Shown here piece after piece: positions 14,524-27,396 of a stretch of 64,000 nucleotides of DNA. The notes under the pieces were generated by a model that saw only the letters and a program-made list of their open reading frames with translations, searched no databases and was not told the DNA's origin. Where the stretch lies: assembly GCA_034509425.1 (NCBI GenBank), contig JAVTVJ010000041.1:1399501-1463500 (forward strand). Reading direction: 5' to 3'. Source of the stretch: Eopsaltria australis (taxonomy: Eukaryota > Chordata > Aves > Passeriformes > Petroicidae). Position numbers and translations under genes: made by a program. Position 1 is the stretch's first letter; every line of letters begins with the position of its first letter.

Positions 14524-14780
14524 TGTAGGATCATGGGTGTTTTGGGTTGGAAGGGACCTTACAGACCATTTTATCCCAACTCCCTGCATGGGCAGGGGCA
14601 TCTTCCCCTAGACCAGGCTGCTCCATCCAATCAGTCTGCAAACACTTCCAGGGATGGGGCATCCTCAACTTCTCTGGGCAACCTCACCACCAGTGCCTCA
14701 CCACCCTTGTAGTGAAGAATTTCTTCCTTATCTAATCCAAATCTATCCTCTTTCAGTACAATTTTATCTGCCCAAGCCCA
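14524..14780 (-). mobile_element. CR1 LINE, 5'-truncated copy (3' end only)
   Basis: This is a clear avian CR1 non-LTR retrotransposon tail, seen here as its reverse complement. Diagnostic blocks occur in the correct order: GGTTGGAAGGGACCTTA at about 14547, CATGGGCAGGGGCATCTTCC, CTAGACCAGGCTGCTC, CACTTCCAGGGATGGGGCAT, CTTCTCTGGGCAACCT, CAGTGCCTCACCACCCTTGT, and GAATTTCTTCCTTATCTAAT followed by ATCCTCTTTCAGT. CR1 elements usually insert as short 3' fragments through incomplete reverse transcription, so the element runs on the minus strand with its 3' terminus near 14524. The typical terminal octamer repeat (ATTCTATG type) is degraded to AGGATCATGG. The inner boundary near 14780 is approximate. 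No reverse transcriptase sequence remains. Confidence 0.95.
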
Positions 14781-15276
14781 AATTCACTGTTGTTCTGGGT
14801 ACACCCATCAGCGCAGAAGACAACTTCTGCTTCCAATGAAGATTAACTCAGTTTGTCCAAATACCAATTTTGACAACTCTCCCCTGACTTCAGACTTTCC
14901 TGAATACCTCATTTGCTTCTACCTGCACGACTCTTGCAATGCTTTCTCCCCAAGGGGTTTCTTCAACAACTCAAAGAGTAACTGCTTGGCACTTATTATC
15001 AGGGCACCTGGGGAGGAGGAAATTCATCTATGGTTCTGCAGGTGACTTAATTTTGTACACCCAGAAGAATGAGATCTCTGGGACAGTTGAACAGAAGGGT
15101 CAAGGTAAAAACCATTCCTGTTGATATATGTGCCCTTTCCTCTGTTAGTGGAAAGCAGAGCAGCTGAGGAGTTTTATCCCACTGTGTAGCTTCATACACA
15201 AATCATAAATGCACAACTAGGAACAGCACAACATCTGTCTCTGATTGTGGTCCTTTAAATAGGTAAAGCATCTATC
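14781..15276. other. Unassigned non-coding sequence
   Basis: This is unique sequence between the CR1 fragment and a microsatellite. Short open frames (60-70 codons) have no recognisable content. The first 100 bases may be more decayed CR1, but I can no longer match them to its sequence. Confidence 0.5.

Positions 15277-15315
<39 letters not shown>
15277..15315 (+). repeat. (AAT)n trinucleotide microsatellite, 13 copies
   Basis: A pure run of AAT units, 39 bases long, is flanked by unique sequence. Its purity suggests it is young and probably length-variable. Confidence 0.97.
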
Positions 15316-15317
<2 letters not shown>

Positions 15318-16157
15318 AATATTGCCTTTAACCTAAGTTTGGTTTATAAGAATCTACCAGAAGTGCAGCTGTCACAGTGAAATTAATTGATCAATTGAAC
15401 ATTATTTCATAATATTAAAAAAGGTAGCAGTGCTTTTGGAACAAACAAGAGGTTCAGCTTTCAATACAGGATTAATGTGAAATTATGATGTTGGTTCAGC
15501 TGAGAAAAAACATAATTTTTAATCACAGTATTTTGTAAGCCACAAATGGAATTCATTTTAACAATTCATGAATTAAAGATATGCTTTGAAATTGAGTTCA
15601 GTGTCCTGAAAGCATATATTACATATCCATACAGCAAACTTAGGCACTAATGTAAACCAAGTTCTATTTACATTTTGATTGCTACCTCATATCTATCAAT
15701 TAATGTACTGTATTCATAAAACACAACCTTCAATACCCAGCTGATGTGAAGAACTTCCATATGCATTCCTGGCTCAGTCTTTACAGCCTACTTTGTTGGT
15801 AATGCTATGTGTGAAGTTAAGTACTGTACTTGTGTTTTTATCTAAAATTTATTTATCTCAAGTTCTCTCAACCAATTTTTCTTAAGCAAATTCCATGCCT
15901 TAAGAAATACAGCCTAACAGCATTGAAGCAACAAACAGCAGCTTTTTGTGTACGTGAACACAAACAAATTGCATTTGAACTATTTAAACTTCTTTTTTTC
16001 ACTGAACTCAGTAATAGTTTTGATTCAGAGAATGACATTTTCCTCATTTAAAACAAAAACAAAAAGCCAGACTTAATTTTCCATTGGCTTTAATTTTGGT
16101 AGGCACAGCCAACAGACTCGGTCTACCTGTTAGACCCTGGCAATAAGAATACAGGGG

Positions 16158-16172
16158 AGGTCAAAGTGACCC
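16158..16172. promoter_or_regulatory. Oestrogen-response-element-like palindrome
   Basis: AGGTCAAAGTGACCC contains GGTCA and TGACC half sites in inverted orientation with exactly three bases between them, the established ERE arrangement. Only the last outer base differs from the full AGGTCAnnnTGACCT consensus. The left half also reads AGGTCAAAG, which suits other nuclear receptors. Whether it is bound cannot be judged from sequence. Confidence 0.4.
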
Positions 16173-19100
16173 CTCACTCAGTGAATAAAACAGCCCGTGA
16201 AGGATGCCAAACCCCACTTCTTTTCACACCCACGTGATTTCAGCAGCATTATGAAGGTGAACAAGGGAAACTGAACTGGTGTTAAAGTGCTTGTGACTGA
16301 CCTGCAGAGCAAGCCAGAATATGCCCCAAATGATGGATTTGGATAGAAAGACAGCAAGTTGAATATTCACACGGAACAAAAGCACCACTAAAAACTGCAA
16401 AGGTTATCTGTGTTTATAAATACAAAACACACACACAAGCCATGAATGCTATAGGACTAAACCCACTCCTCTCCCTCTCACTCACTCAAATCAGCACTCT
16501 CAGTATTCTGAATCCAGTTTATTGATTCCTCTGGCTGCTGGGAAGGAGCTGGTTGCTTACACTGAAAGCAACAACTCAGCATGTCAGAGAAGGGCCTTTC
16601 AGAACAGACCACAGCTAGGTGGAAATTTAGGCTATTTTTTTTAATATCATCTACAGATGATACTGTTATAAATCTTTTGGTGAACCTTCTTGAAAGGGGG
16701 TTGAACAACTAACCTTGAAAGAGAAAAACAACTAACTTCGTCTGTTTAAAGGCTTCTCTTGGCAGGAGTTGGAAGATGTTGCTCTTTAAGCATATTCAGG
16801 TCATAACAATGGGTTTTTTCCACCCTTTCAAAGCCCAAACTTTGAAAAAAGTTGCTGAGGGCATCTCAAACATGTTCAGGTTTAACATGCAAGTAGGTAA
16901 AAAAGGGATGTAAGTTCCTACAATTACAGAAGATAAACAGCTTCATATATTTCTGTGTTTTTGCATTTACTTCTGGTAAATAAAGATAAGAAAGGAAATG
17001 TTGAAAAATTTATAATCCTGAATAAAAACATAGTGGTCATTTTGAAACAGTTATCAGCTCTAGGCCCTCAGAATAAATGGCAGGAACTAATGAATGCTTA
17101 GTTTGTCTCTAGGATTTTCTCCAGTCATGAAACCATCAATCATATTGGAACAAACCTCTCAAGTATCTTCCCTTGACTCTGCATGGATTGAAAAATATAA
17201 TTGTTTGTTAAATCTCCTTCAGAAGAAATTATTAAAACAATTTGGATTTGTGTAGATTTATGTATTCAGATAGAATCACAGAATAAATGGATTTTTATGA
17301 TAAGTCTATGTTTGGGAGGATTATTTAAATTTGCTACCCAGATATGACCTACATTTTCAAAAACCAGTAATAATTTTGCACGAAGACTTTGATACTCTCT
17401 GTGCTTCTCAATTGCTATCTCTCAATTTGTTGAGATTGAGGACAAAGGGCTTCTGAAATTTCACCAAAAAAATCAGGTTATGCAGTTAATATCCATTAAA
17501 AACACCTCAACCATTTTATTTCTGGTATTTATGATTTAAGATTACACAAAGAAAGCTCAGATGTTGCTTCTCCATCAGCAATGAGTTTCTTTACTCTTTG
17601 AAACTGTTATCATGTATACACTTGAACAGTTTTTTGGTAACTTTCTAATGGAAAGGGAAGAACCAAGCAGGTTTATTACACATCATCTTTAGAACAGAAA
17701 CCTGTAGTTTCATGTGAAGGCCTGTTTAAGGAAAAAAATATTTAAGGCATCACTTTGTAGCAAGAAGATACATTTTAATCTAGCAGAGCACTACTAATTT
17801 CGGTAAACAAATGTCTGTCATACGAGAGCATTTACACTATGTATTAGAGAAATAATTTATGTGCATGAACTTTAAAACTAAATGTCTTTCAAACTTGGGA
17901 ATTCAAAGGTTTGTTTCAGGTTTTCCTACTGATTTTGTTGCATTTCCAAGATGGTGGAGAAAAAAATTGGGTAGAATGGAGAAGAGCAATAATTGACAGT
18001 CATCAATTCAAATGGTCAATCCAGACTGAAAATCTAGACAACGAGGGGTCTGCAGTAGGAAAGGCAAAGAAGGATTTGGAGAGACTTTCTAAAGGGAATT
18101 CAGAAGGTAACCTTTTTTACAGCCTCGGAGTAGAGCACGTGGTGCATGGAATGCCTGTGATGAGAGGGTGGTGGGCTGAGCACCATATTCAGCATATTCA
18201 GATTCACCTGAATCTTGCTCCTGCTGAAGACAGGACAGTGAAACTTTCTGTTCATCCTCAGATAGCAGCAACTGTAGTATTTTTATGGGAAGCACAGAGC
18301 TCCCAGCACTTCTAGGACAGCGAGAGAGTAAATTACCCAGCACCCAGGGTGAGTGAAGAAGGGGCTCTCACTGGAGTGCATTGCAGAGTTATTATCATCA
18401 GCTATCACAGAATATTCCTACAGCACTAGAGTAGAACAAGTGGTGCCTTAGGTTGTTCTCACTGCTGTGCCTCTCATGGGGTGCATCAGATCAGAAATTC
18501 AGACATGAGAACTATCTATGCATCACATACATTAGCATCATAATTGCCACTGAAACGGAGTTCTCATCGTTCTGTTTAGCATAATAATTGCAATCTTGGA
18601 ATCAGTCCAGATTCAGTACAGTTAGTTTATAAACAGCATCCAATTAAACTCCTTGGAACATGTCCCCTATCAGTTTCTGAGAAACAGACATCCAAGACAC
18701 CTATCCTTTCATGAACTGAAATTGTACAGTTTATCTACAATGTTTTAGTGATGTGTCTTGTAACATAACAGTGAGGACCAGACCTCAAATCTTGCAAGAA
18801 ATTAACTATTCTACTGGAATTAGCATGAGAGTTTAAACTGCCCTCCAGCCAAATATTAGCACTCAGATGGCTGAAACACTGTGAACACTGTGTATGAAAC
18901 ACTTTCCAAGTGAGTATCCCTCGACAGTCACAACCTGTGGTGTTACTCCTTTCACCTGCAAGAAGAGACGACAGCTTCACCCTCTGTGGAGGTGATGGAT
19001 TTAAGGAACACCAGAGAGTTCTCAGCATGCAGAAGGTAATAGCAGGGGCACACACACACACGAGGATGTAAATTCTTGCATGTGTTAATACTCTCCTCTC

Positions 19101-21432
19101 CCTCCCAGGCTGCCAGGCCAGCTCTACTGCCCACCTGCACACCATGTGGCTCTCCAGGGAACAGGGGCTGTGCCTCTCTCCTCTGACTTCACTCTCACAC
19201 ATTCACAGAGCAGCAGCATGTGACAAATGATCCACTGAGATCAAGACACAGGAGGAAGATAACATCAGAGTTTGCCTGTTCATACAGCTGCTGGCCACCT
19301 TTCATTCTTCCCCCAAGTTTGGCCATTCAGCACTAAAGCACTAAAGGACTGTCACAGCCTTCAGCTCTCACTGCCTGCTACAAAACCAGCAACTTACAGA
19401 CAACTCTGTGCTTGAGAGTACTGACAACCACGGCAGGTCCTGCAGCCATTAGAGGTGCCTTCAGTTCTCACTTTCTGCTGTTCTGTGGCTTTCTTTTTGC
19501 TGCTGTACAACCTTTTGTCTTTCTCTCTACCCATATTGTCCCTCACTCAACTGAGAAATTCACGAGATGGAATTTAATCCCACAAATAACTGCAGCTGTT
19601 TTTTTTTAGTTGACCAGGCAATATTTTCGGGGTGAAACCCATTTGATCTTTTAGATTTTAAATAATGTTTTGTTTGAAACCTTAGTCACGTTCAATTATA
19701 ACTAAAAAGCCCAATTATTAAAAAATTCAACTAAGTGAAACCAATGATTTACAGGCATGTTAAATCACAGATCTGATAAGTTTGATTACTCTGATGTATT
19801 GCCATGTGTATAAATGCCTGTGATAACTCAAAATGAGCTGCCACCTCTATGGTGCAGGTGTGTGACCAGAAACACCAGCTAAGGTGAGCACTCAGAAACA
19901 GAAGACTTGAAATCCTAAGACTTCAAAACCTAAATCATTCAAAAGAGAACACAGGCTTTTCAATTTATGTTTTTTTTTTTTTTTAATTCAGCTTTCTCTT
20001 GGTGTATAACCCACTCCATACCTTCCATTTCAATATGCTTTTGTTGATGTCGTAATTCACGTCTTGAGGGCTTTTATTAGGAAATGGTACCTGCACAATA
20101 AGACACTACAACAACCTTTTGGTTTTGCTAAATATCAAACTTGACACAGTTACCTGTTCTACTCTTGTACCCAAAGAGAAAAAAAAAAAATCAATGAGGG
20201 TGTTTATAAAGAGTCAGAAAGGAGAACTAGGCAGTAAGCCTGAATTCTTCCCTCCACATTTTAAACTCAAGTAATACCAATATCTTTAAAAAATGTGTTA
20301 CTTTCAATTTTTCCTAGGACAAGACAGGTGATGAGGAAGAACTGCCTTTGTGGGTTTTTTGCACTTTACCCCTCCTTTCCTCTCAATGCCTCCTTCTCAT
20401 CAGAGTCCCACATTAATGAAACACATGAAAACAAAGAAAAGAACAAACTCTCCCGTTGAGACTGTGAACAAAGAATTCATGTCAGAAAGATCAGAGTATA
20501 ACCTCAAAAACTGTATTACTGCAGTCAGATATTGAAGATATTAAGTCCTTATGAAAACAGACTATAAAACTGAGCTACTTTATGCCTTTTTAAAAGTTTT
20601 ATTTATAATTTGGCAGAAGTTTTCTAGATTTTTATCTATGCCACTCTTATTTATACAATATACAGGGAACCATATTCAGAAATGGAAAGAAAACATGGCT
20701 TTAAAGAAAAGCTTTGTTAAAAGTACAGCATTTGCATGAATATGGAGAATTCACATATGATTTATTTAGTAGCAAAGAAAGAAGTAGCCTTGTTAATAAC
20801 CAAGATCAAATAATCACAGATGAGCAAAATAGGGATAGTCCCATAGTACTCTGTGCAGATTTATTTCATTTTATAGTATTAAAAAAATACAATACTGACA
20901 GCTAAGCCAATGGAATGCTAAATTTACACAGTACTGAAAAACAACATGTAAAAAGGACAAGAAAAGGAAATGATACTAATAAAACTCTTCTTTTGATTCT
21001 GACTTTAAAAGTTTGTTGATGAATTTATTTGATTATGTTGAAATCAGATCTCTATCTAAACACTACTGTAAGTTCTCAAATCTCAGAATATTCTGGGGAA
21101 GTTGATAGCAAATCTTTGCATTCTACTGCCTAGAATACCAGTATCTACAGAAATACTCCAGAAACTAATACCCAGATGAAACTTCAGCAGGCTGCAATCC
21201 CATATTTCCTGATGTGCTTTTTCCTTTGTCTCCAAATTCTGTTCAAAACTAATTTTTTTTAGTCTGCTATAAGGAATTTTGATTAAGTTCCATTAAGTGC
21301 CTAATTCCTCAGAAGGTGTATTTCTGAGTGGTTCCATTGATGTATGCCAATTACACCAGCTGACAAACAGCCACTGCATTACAAAAAAAATCCATATTTT
21401 TAATGACTCCCTTGCTGTCCTCCATGTATGTG

Positions 21433-21450
21433 TGTGTGTCATGACACACA
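21433..21450. repeat. 18-bp perfect palindrome
   Basis: TGTGTGTCATGACACACA equals its own reverse complement. It sits at the end of a short TG run, so it may simply be a TG/CA microsatellite junction with a central TCATGA. Confidence 0.85.
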
Positions 21451-23878
21451 GCTTCCCACCATCTGCACCTCTTCCTTTATATACACATGCATTTTGTATT
21501 ATAAATTGCTTGGCTGTGATGTATCTTGACATTTGACATAACAGCAGGGCTGGGGGGAGTGTAAGTGCTGATCATTAGATTATTGTTGAAGTATTCTCTC
21601 CTTTCCTCCCCTGCTCCCCGTGTTCCCTGGAGACACAGGTGTTAATAAAATCAAACAAAATGAAAATGGGCAAATTATTGCAAGCTATGAACACCTACAT
21701 TGTGCCATGCCTCACTAGTTTCCAATACCACCTCATTCTAGAGACAACCAAAGAAAAAGATGCAATTTCATCCCGTAGTCTGGGTGGTATAAGGAAAGGA
21801 CAAAAGAGACAAGATATTGCAATCCAAAGGTCAGTGACCCACTCCCTTGTATAATTACAGCATTTCATTTATATCCTACCAATCTGTCTTTGGATGGCTG
21901 ATAGTAAATTAAGTAGCTAAAAAAGAACAATTTTGAAAATTCCTTAATAACTAGTAACTGACTTCTAAACCTAGAGCATCATATAGGGAGATGAGCACCA
22001 GTATCAGCTTGTCATTTCTTTGCTAAAAATAATTTTAAGAATACTCAAAGACTCAGATCTGATCTAGATCTGTGTCTCACTGCTTTACTTCAGGATTCTT
22101 GAAAACAGATGTAACACCTACTCTAAACACCACACAGATTTTGTAGAGCTTCAAGGGTCTGAATAATTCTTGAGTGCACTGTACATCCAACTGAACCTTC
22201 CAGGATGGATGCACTTTATGTTTCTTTAAAATGCAGGTAGAACATTTTTGTGCTGCATTCCTCATTTCCCTTGATCAAGCACAAAACTCTTCCCCTGCAT
22301 TGTCCCAAGAAGGTTTCATGTGAGAACGCTAGTGTTGAACCTCTTGCTAATAGATATTAACAGCTTATATCTAAATTTAATGGTGGTTCACCTGTAGTAA
22401 TTAGCAGAGACCAACACTTTAACAGCCTGCTAGCCATTGTTATTGGAGAAGCACTGCACAGCCCTTCACAGTCTCATCTACTGGACAAGCAGAGGAGCAA
22501 AACAGAAAACAGATTCTAGATCTGGAGAGCTGATCCAAGAATCACTCAGTCTCCCTCCATTCAGCACATGCAATGCTAATGACTTACCAGGGTCACTCTC
22601 TCTGGCACAGCAATGTTTCACACTTCGATGCAAGGTACTAAAATGCTACAGATTATAGAATTTTATAAGAAACCAAATAGGAAATAATTATATCTAAAGG
22701 GTTGGAGGAACAGAACAAATCAAATGCTTCCTGGGAAGAAGACTGGAAACTCAACTAAGACACTTCAGAGCACTCCAATCCCTACAATTGCTGGCAGCCA
22801 GTCCCAGGTCACTCCCATTTCATTTACACGCTAAATATTGACCAGAACTTTGAATTCAGGACTGCAGCTTCATAGAAACAAGCCAATAACCTTCCACTTG
22901 AAAAGCTGTCTAACTGTATTTATCTCAACCAGACCACAGTAATTAATATTTATGAGGACGAGTGAAAGAAGGATGCTCATAGCAAAAGGGGATTATGAAA
23001 GCACAAGAATGTGTGAAGATGCCAGTGGGACTGAACAAATGGCACCTGAGACATCCATGCAGCAGGCCCATGGAGTGACAGAAGGAGAGGACAGCAGTGT
23101 ATGTGCAGCTGCCTACACACATGAGCACAGAAAAAAATCTTTCTGTGCTTTGCTCCACATGTAATCCAGGAAAAGTCTTGGTACTCATACCAAATACATT
23201 TATTACCACTGATTTAATGGCTTTATTTGACTGCTACAGGCACCCACATCTGAGACATCCCTGATCTCAGGCCAATCAAAGTAACAGTGCCTGGCACATG
23301 TTCCATTCTTCAGGGGTAAGGACTAGATCTGTTACAGGTTAAAATGTGCATGTGTTGCATATTTCGGGATTTATATCTTACATGAATATGACCAATAAAA
23401 AGTGGACAGAAGAAGAGAGCTCCGGAAAGAACTTGTCAACAGCATTTTCAGGTGAAAAAAAAAAAATGAAAAATAGGAGGTTTTGATCTGCAGAATGTGA
23501 AGTGTACAAAGTATAACAATTAAAACAGAAGGGTAGATACTTTGAGCTCATTAAAATTTCTTTTGAAGATGAAAGTCATTAGATTTCAATGAGAACTTGG
23601 AGCAGAAGCTCACATTGACATGAGAATATTTAACCTGTAGTCTACAGTGCTTCAAGCAATTGGAAGTATGATAAATAATTGCTTGGCTGTAGTAACCACA
23701 TAGAAGGAAAAAAAGGATTACCCTAATCAAACACAGTCAGTGTGGTGTTGCCTGTCTCTGTGCTCCACATTTCATTCTGAAAGTTTGCAGTTATAAAAAC
23801 GGAAATCCTGAGTTCTTAAAGAGGAAATTGTAAAGGATTTATTTTCCTGCCACCTCCAAGAAAACTTTGATAATATTC

Positions 23879-23960
23879 AGGGTCAGTTCTTCAGCTGGCA
23901 TGATCAGCAGAGCTCTGGGGAAGCCAGTGGATCTTTGCCAATTTCTCACAGCTGAACGTC
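23879..23960. repeat. Ancient amniote inverted-repeat element, relic
   Basis: TTCAGCTG at 23890-23897 and CAGCTGAA at 23949-23956 form perfect 8-base arms. Between them are blocks such as TGATCAGCAGAGCTC and TTTGCCAATTT, which match my memory of a short palindromic repeat common in bird, crocodilian and turtle DNA (a CAGCTGGTGTAAATCAGCATAGCTC type). This copy is diverged and non-coding. It may be a non-autonomous DNA transposon relic. I cannot give a database name. Confidence 0.5.
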
Positions 23961-26129
23961 TGCTTTTACTACAGGGACAACCTTATTTTAGATATTTTTT
24001 TCTCCTTATCTCTAACTCTTTTTTTTTTCCTCTTTAAATTAGGAACATTAATAGCCAAATACATTTTTTTTGTCAGGAATACCTTTCCTTCAAGGTGCAA
24101 GACTCATATTTTCATGTTAATGAGTTGCAACAGTGATTCTTACTCATATTTCAGTATCACCACAAAGCACAAGCCAGGCCCATACAATCCTTCACCCTAC
24201 AGGTATTTTTATGTTATATCTGTGCAAAAACCAAATACTAATGTAACAGAGACCTAAAGCACAGATGGTGGGCCCTTCTGAAACGGCAGGGTAAGTTTGT
24301 CTTAGACAGCAATATCATGGGAAACAGTGCTTCTCAAGAGAAGCCATCTAGGAATGAAAAATGAAAACCTTTTATTCTGCATATATTGCAAAAAAAAAGA
24401 TTTTTTTCTTCCATAGGAAGAAAGTGCTCTAGGGAAAGTAACTGATTTTGTGAAGCCTCTTGATTTTGACAATAATCTTCTTCAGGGTTCAGGGAATACA
24501 TTTCTGACTGACTTGAGTTGCATAAACAGGCTTTTGTAGGTCCCCAGCCAAGAAGCCTGATGGTAAGGGATGACTAGCATAAAGCTAGACCAAAATCCAT
24601 CCATTTCTAAAAAGACAAAGGGGAAAAACCCTGAAACATGCTCATCTACAACAAAAATATATAAATAAAGATCTAGCTACTTTTAGCCAAACTTGCCCTA
24701 AAGAAAATTTCCCAAGAGATTAGAGCTCTAGGGCTGGAGGAATAGTCATTGGGCAAAGAAGGCTTTTGGAAAGTAAAAGTTTTTTATTTAATTGAGAACA
24801 GAATGTTTGGAAAATATTATTATGGATGACCTTCACAACTTCTCAGAGGATCCACCAACCCAATAATTTTCTCATTTGACTGGTAATGAAAGAAACCAAA
24901 GTTACATTTCTTGCTCTGGTAAAACACACTCAGAGTCCACATTGCTCTTATCCCAGGTGACTGCCTGGACCACCCAAGAGCTGTTGAATTTGGGAATATC
25001 TCTTTTGATGTTCATTTTTAGACCTTTCACAGAATATGTGATGAAAATATCCATTTTTCCACACAAATCCTTTGCAAGGGAAGGAGAACCCAAATGTTAA
25101 GAATGAAAGATGAGTCATCTGAGACGTACTCTGTTAATCAGTGCTGACAGCTAAAACACTGCAACCTTTCTGAAAAATCTGATATCTGATTGGATCCGCA
25201 GATTTTAACTTGTTAAGCACTAACTATCAAGATATATCTATTTTTTTGTAAAGGAGCTCTTTTGCTATAACTTTTTGCTGGAAATCCCACCATTGGTAAA
25301 ACTGAGAAAAGCCTATTAGAAGCCTGTTCCATTGCAAGATTCCCTATCTGCTTCTGGCTGTTTTGCAAAACAAAAACACAAAGTTATTTTGTTACATGGA
25401 GCTGCTGAAAAAAAAAAGTGGATGTACAAGATCTCATGTGGCAATTGTTCCTGTGATTGTTCTACAGTAAAGAGTAGTAAAGACCAGGCCATGACAGTGG
25501 TCACTATGAAAAACCTTTGCCACAGTCACTGGCAAATGTTTCAGTGGAACAATTTTGCTCTGCATTTGCAAACACTGTTAAAAACAGGTTTCATTAACAT
25601 CAATAAAACCTCCCCAGAATCCGGCAGAAAACTCTCATTATAACTTTAAATAATTCAAGCAAATGGAACCCTTTCTTGAATATATTCTGAGATAAGAATG
25701 TTTTCTAAATATTTGAGAAAGGAAGGGGGAAAAAAGGTTAAAATATAGGGGTAAACTTACATAGAATCCTCCCAGTACATCATTGTCTAAACACTGTGCA
25801 TTGAAGACCCCTACCACAAAATAAAGATATTCCTTTGCTGCTTTGTTACTGCCCAGCCCTACAACCAGACTATCCAGGACTAAATCTGAAAGCAGAATTC
25901 AGGCACGCTGTAGCATTCAATGTTTAGAAAATCCTTTGCCCTTATAGTATTCATAATCCTATTACGTTAAATTTAGCTGGTCAAATTCTGCTCTTGCTTG
26001 TACTTCACATCTGTCAGCTTAGGGCAAACAGGGCATACACCAAGGCAGCACTTAGGGAGAGATTTGATATTTGAAATACATTTCATTTTTCAAAAGCCAT
26101 GCTTTTTCCAATAATAAATGCTGAAACAA
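23961..26129. other. Unassigned non-coding sequence
   Basis: No gene, RNA or repeat is recognisable apart from short homopolymer runs (T near 24020, A near 24395). Open frames at 24876-25100 and 25332-25643 are unremarkable. Confidence 0.55.
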
Positions 26130-26321
26130 GTACACCCGGGCTCATGCAACCTGTGTCGTTTCCCACTCGGCTAAAGACGGCATTAAGCAGCTCAAATGAG
26201 AGAAACATTGTCATTTGGTTACGTAGTGTAACATGCTCGTATCATCCTTGTGACATTTGGGACACTTTGTTTAACAGGGAAATCACCTGGAGCTCAGGAG
26301 CTGCGGAGAACTGACAGGCGG
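26130..26321. promoter_or_regulatory. CpG-bearing unique sequence flanking the minisatellite
   Basis: Six CpGs occur between about 26138 and 26238 (in ACCCGGGC, GTCGTT, CTCGGC, GACGGC, TACGTA and CTCGTA), with two more close to the array. This is well above the local background. The sequence is not repetitive and has no convincing reading frame. Together with the array and the GC-rich segment downstream it forms an isolated CpG-rich patch. An unmethylated regulatory element or orphan promoter is possible but inferred. Confidence 0.35.
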
Positions 26322-27396
26322 AGGGTGTGACAGAGAGCAGGGCTGTGCGTGTCCCCAGGCTGCAGGGACACCCTTCCAGGCTGAGTGTGACACTGCGGGG
26401 CTGTGCGTGTCCCCTCACTGAGGGTGTGACAGTGCAGGGCTGTGCGTGTCCCCTCGCTGCAGAGTGTGACAGTGCGGTGCTGTGCGTGTCCCCTGGCTGA
26501 GGGTGTGACAGTGCGGGGCTGTGCGTGTCCCCTCACTGAGAGTGTGACAGTGCGGGCTGTGCGTGTACCCTCACTGAGGGTGTGACAGTGCGGGGCTGTG
26601 TGTGTCCCCTCACTGAGGGTGTGACAGTGCGGGGCTGTGCGTGTCCCCTGGCTGAGAGTGTGACAGTGCAGGGCTGTGCGTGTCCCCTCACTGAGAGTGT
26701 GACAGTGCAGGGCTGTGCGTGTCCCGCTGCAGAGTGTGACAGTGCGGGGCTGTGCGTGTACCCTCACTGAGGGTGTGACAGTGCGGTGCTGTGCGTGTCC
26801 CCTGGCTGAGGGTGTGACAGTGAGGGGCTGTGCGTGTCCCCTCGCTGAGGGTGTGACAGTGAGGGGCTGTGCGTGTCCCCTGGCTGAGGGTGTGACAGTG
26901 AGGGGCTGTGCGTGTCCCCTCGCTGAGGGTGTGACAGTGCGGGGCTGTGCGTGTCCCCTCGCTGAGGGTGTGACAGTGCGGGGCTGTGCGTGTCCCCTGG
27001 CTGAGAGTGTGACAGTGCAGGGCTGTGCGTGTCCCCTCACTGAGAGTGTGACAGTGCAGGGCTGTGCGTGTCCCCTCACTGAGGGTGTGACAGTGCGGGG
27101 CTGTGTGTGTCCCCTCACTGAGGGTGTGACAGAGAGCAGGGCTGTGCGTGTCCCCTGGCTGAGGGTGTGACACTGCGGGGCTGTGCGTGTCCCCTGGCTG
27201 AGGGTGTGACAGTGCGGGGCTGTGCGTGTCCCCTGGCTGAGGGTGTGACAGTGCGGGGCTGTGCGTGTCCCCTGGCTGAGGGTGTGACAGTGCGGGGCTG
27301 TGTGTGTCCCTTCGCTGAGGGTGTGACAGTGCGGGGCTGTGCGTGTCCCCTCACTGAGGGTGTGACAGTGCGGTGCTGTGCGTGTCCCCTCGCTGA
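26322..27396 (+). repeat. 28-copy, 39-bp GC-rich minisatellite
   Basis: A tandem array of about 28 units has a modal unit of 39 bases. Each unit contains GGGTGTGACAGTG, then a GCGGGG or GCAGGG variant, then CTGTGCGTGTCCCC and a CTCACTGA, CTCGCTGA or CTGGCTGA end. Copy 1 is longer (it carries an extra AGGGACACCCTTCC stretch), and copies 6 and 10 have small deletions. Every unit holds one to four CpGs, and GGGG and CCCC within each unit could pair as a short hairpin. Because 39 is divisible by three and the unit lacks stops in several frames, long open frames appear on both strands (up to 404 codons on the minus strand). These are artefacts of periodicity, not genes. Variant order shows internal block duplications. 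Confidence 0.98.

Larger units (their letters stand above)
15316..23878. other. Long unassigned non-coding tract
   Basis: I see no gene or confident transposon in this 8.5 kb. Local items are a consensus-type nuclear receptor palindrome at 16158-16172 (listed separately), a T run at about 19969-19984, an A run near 20180, and an 18-base perfect palindrome at 21433-21450 in a TG-rich context. Open frames at 17911-18315 (134 codons) and 18735-19202 (155 codons, minus strand) show no domain, and nothing beside them looks like neighbouring exons. Confidence 0.55.

Noticed and set aside
17269..17291. GATAGAATCACAGAATAAATGG as a CR1 3' terminus
   Set aside because: The terminal-like word is not followed by any CR1 body sequence, so the similarity is too short to call.
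18735..19202. 155-codon minus-strand frame
   Set aside because: It includes a CA-repeat-derived segment and shows no domain. Treated as chance.
26322..27396. Possible CRISPR array
   Set aside because: Units are contiguous with no unique spacers, and the genome is vertebrate. This is a minisatellite.
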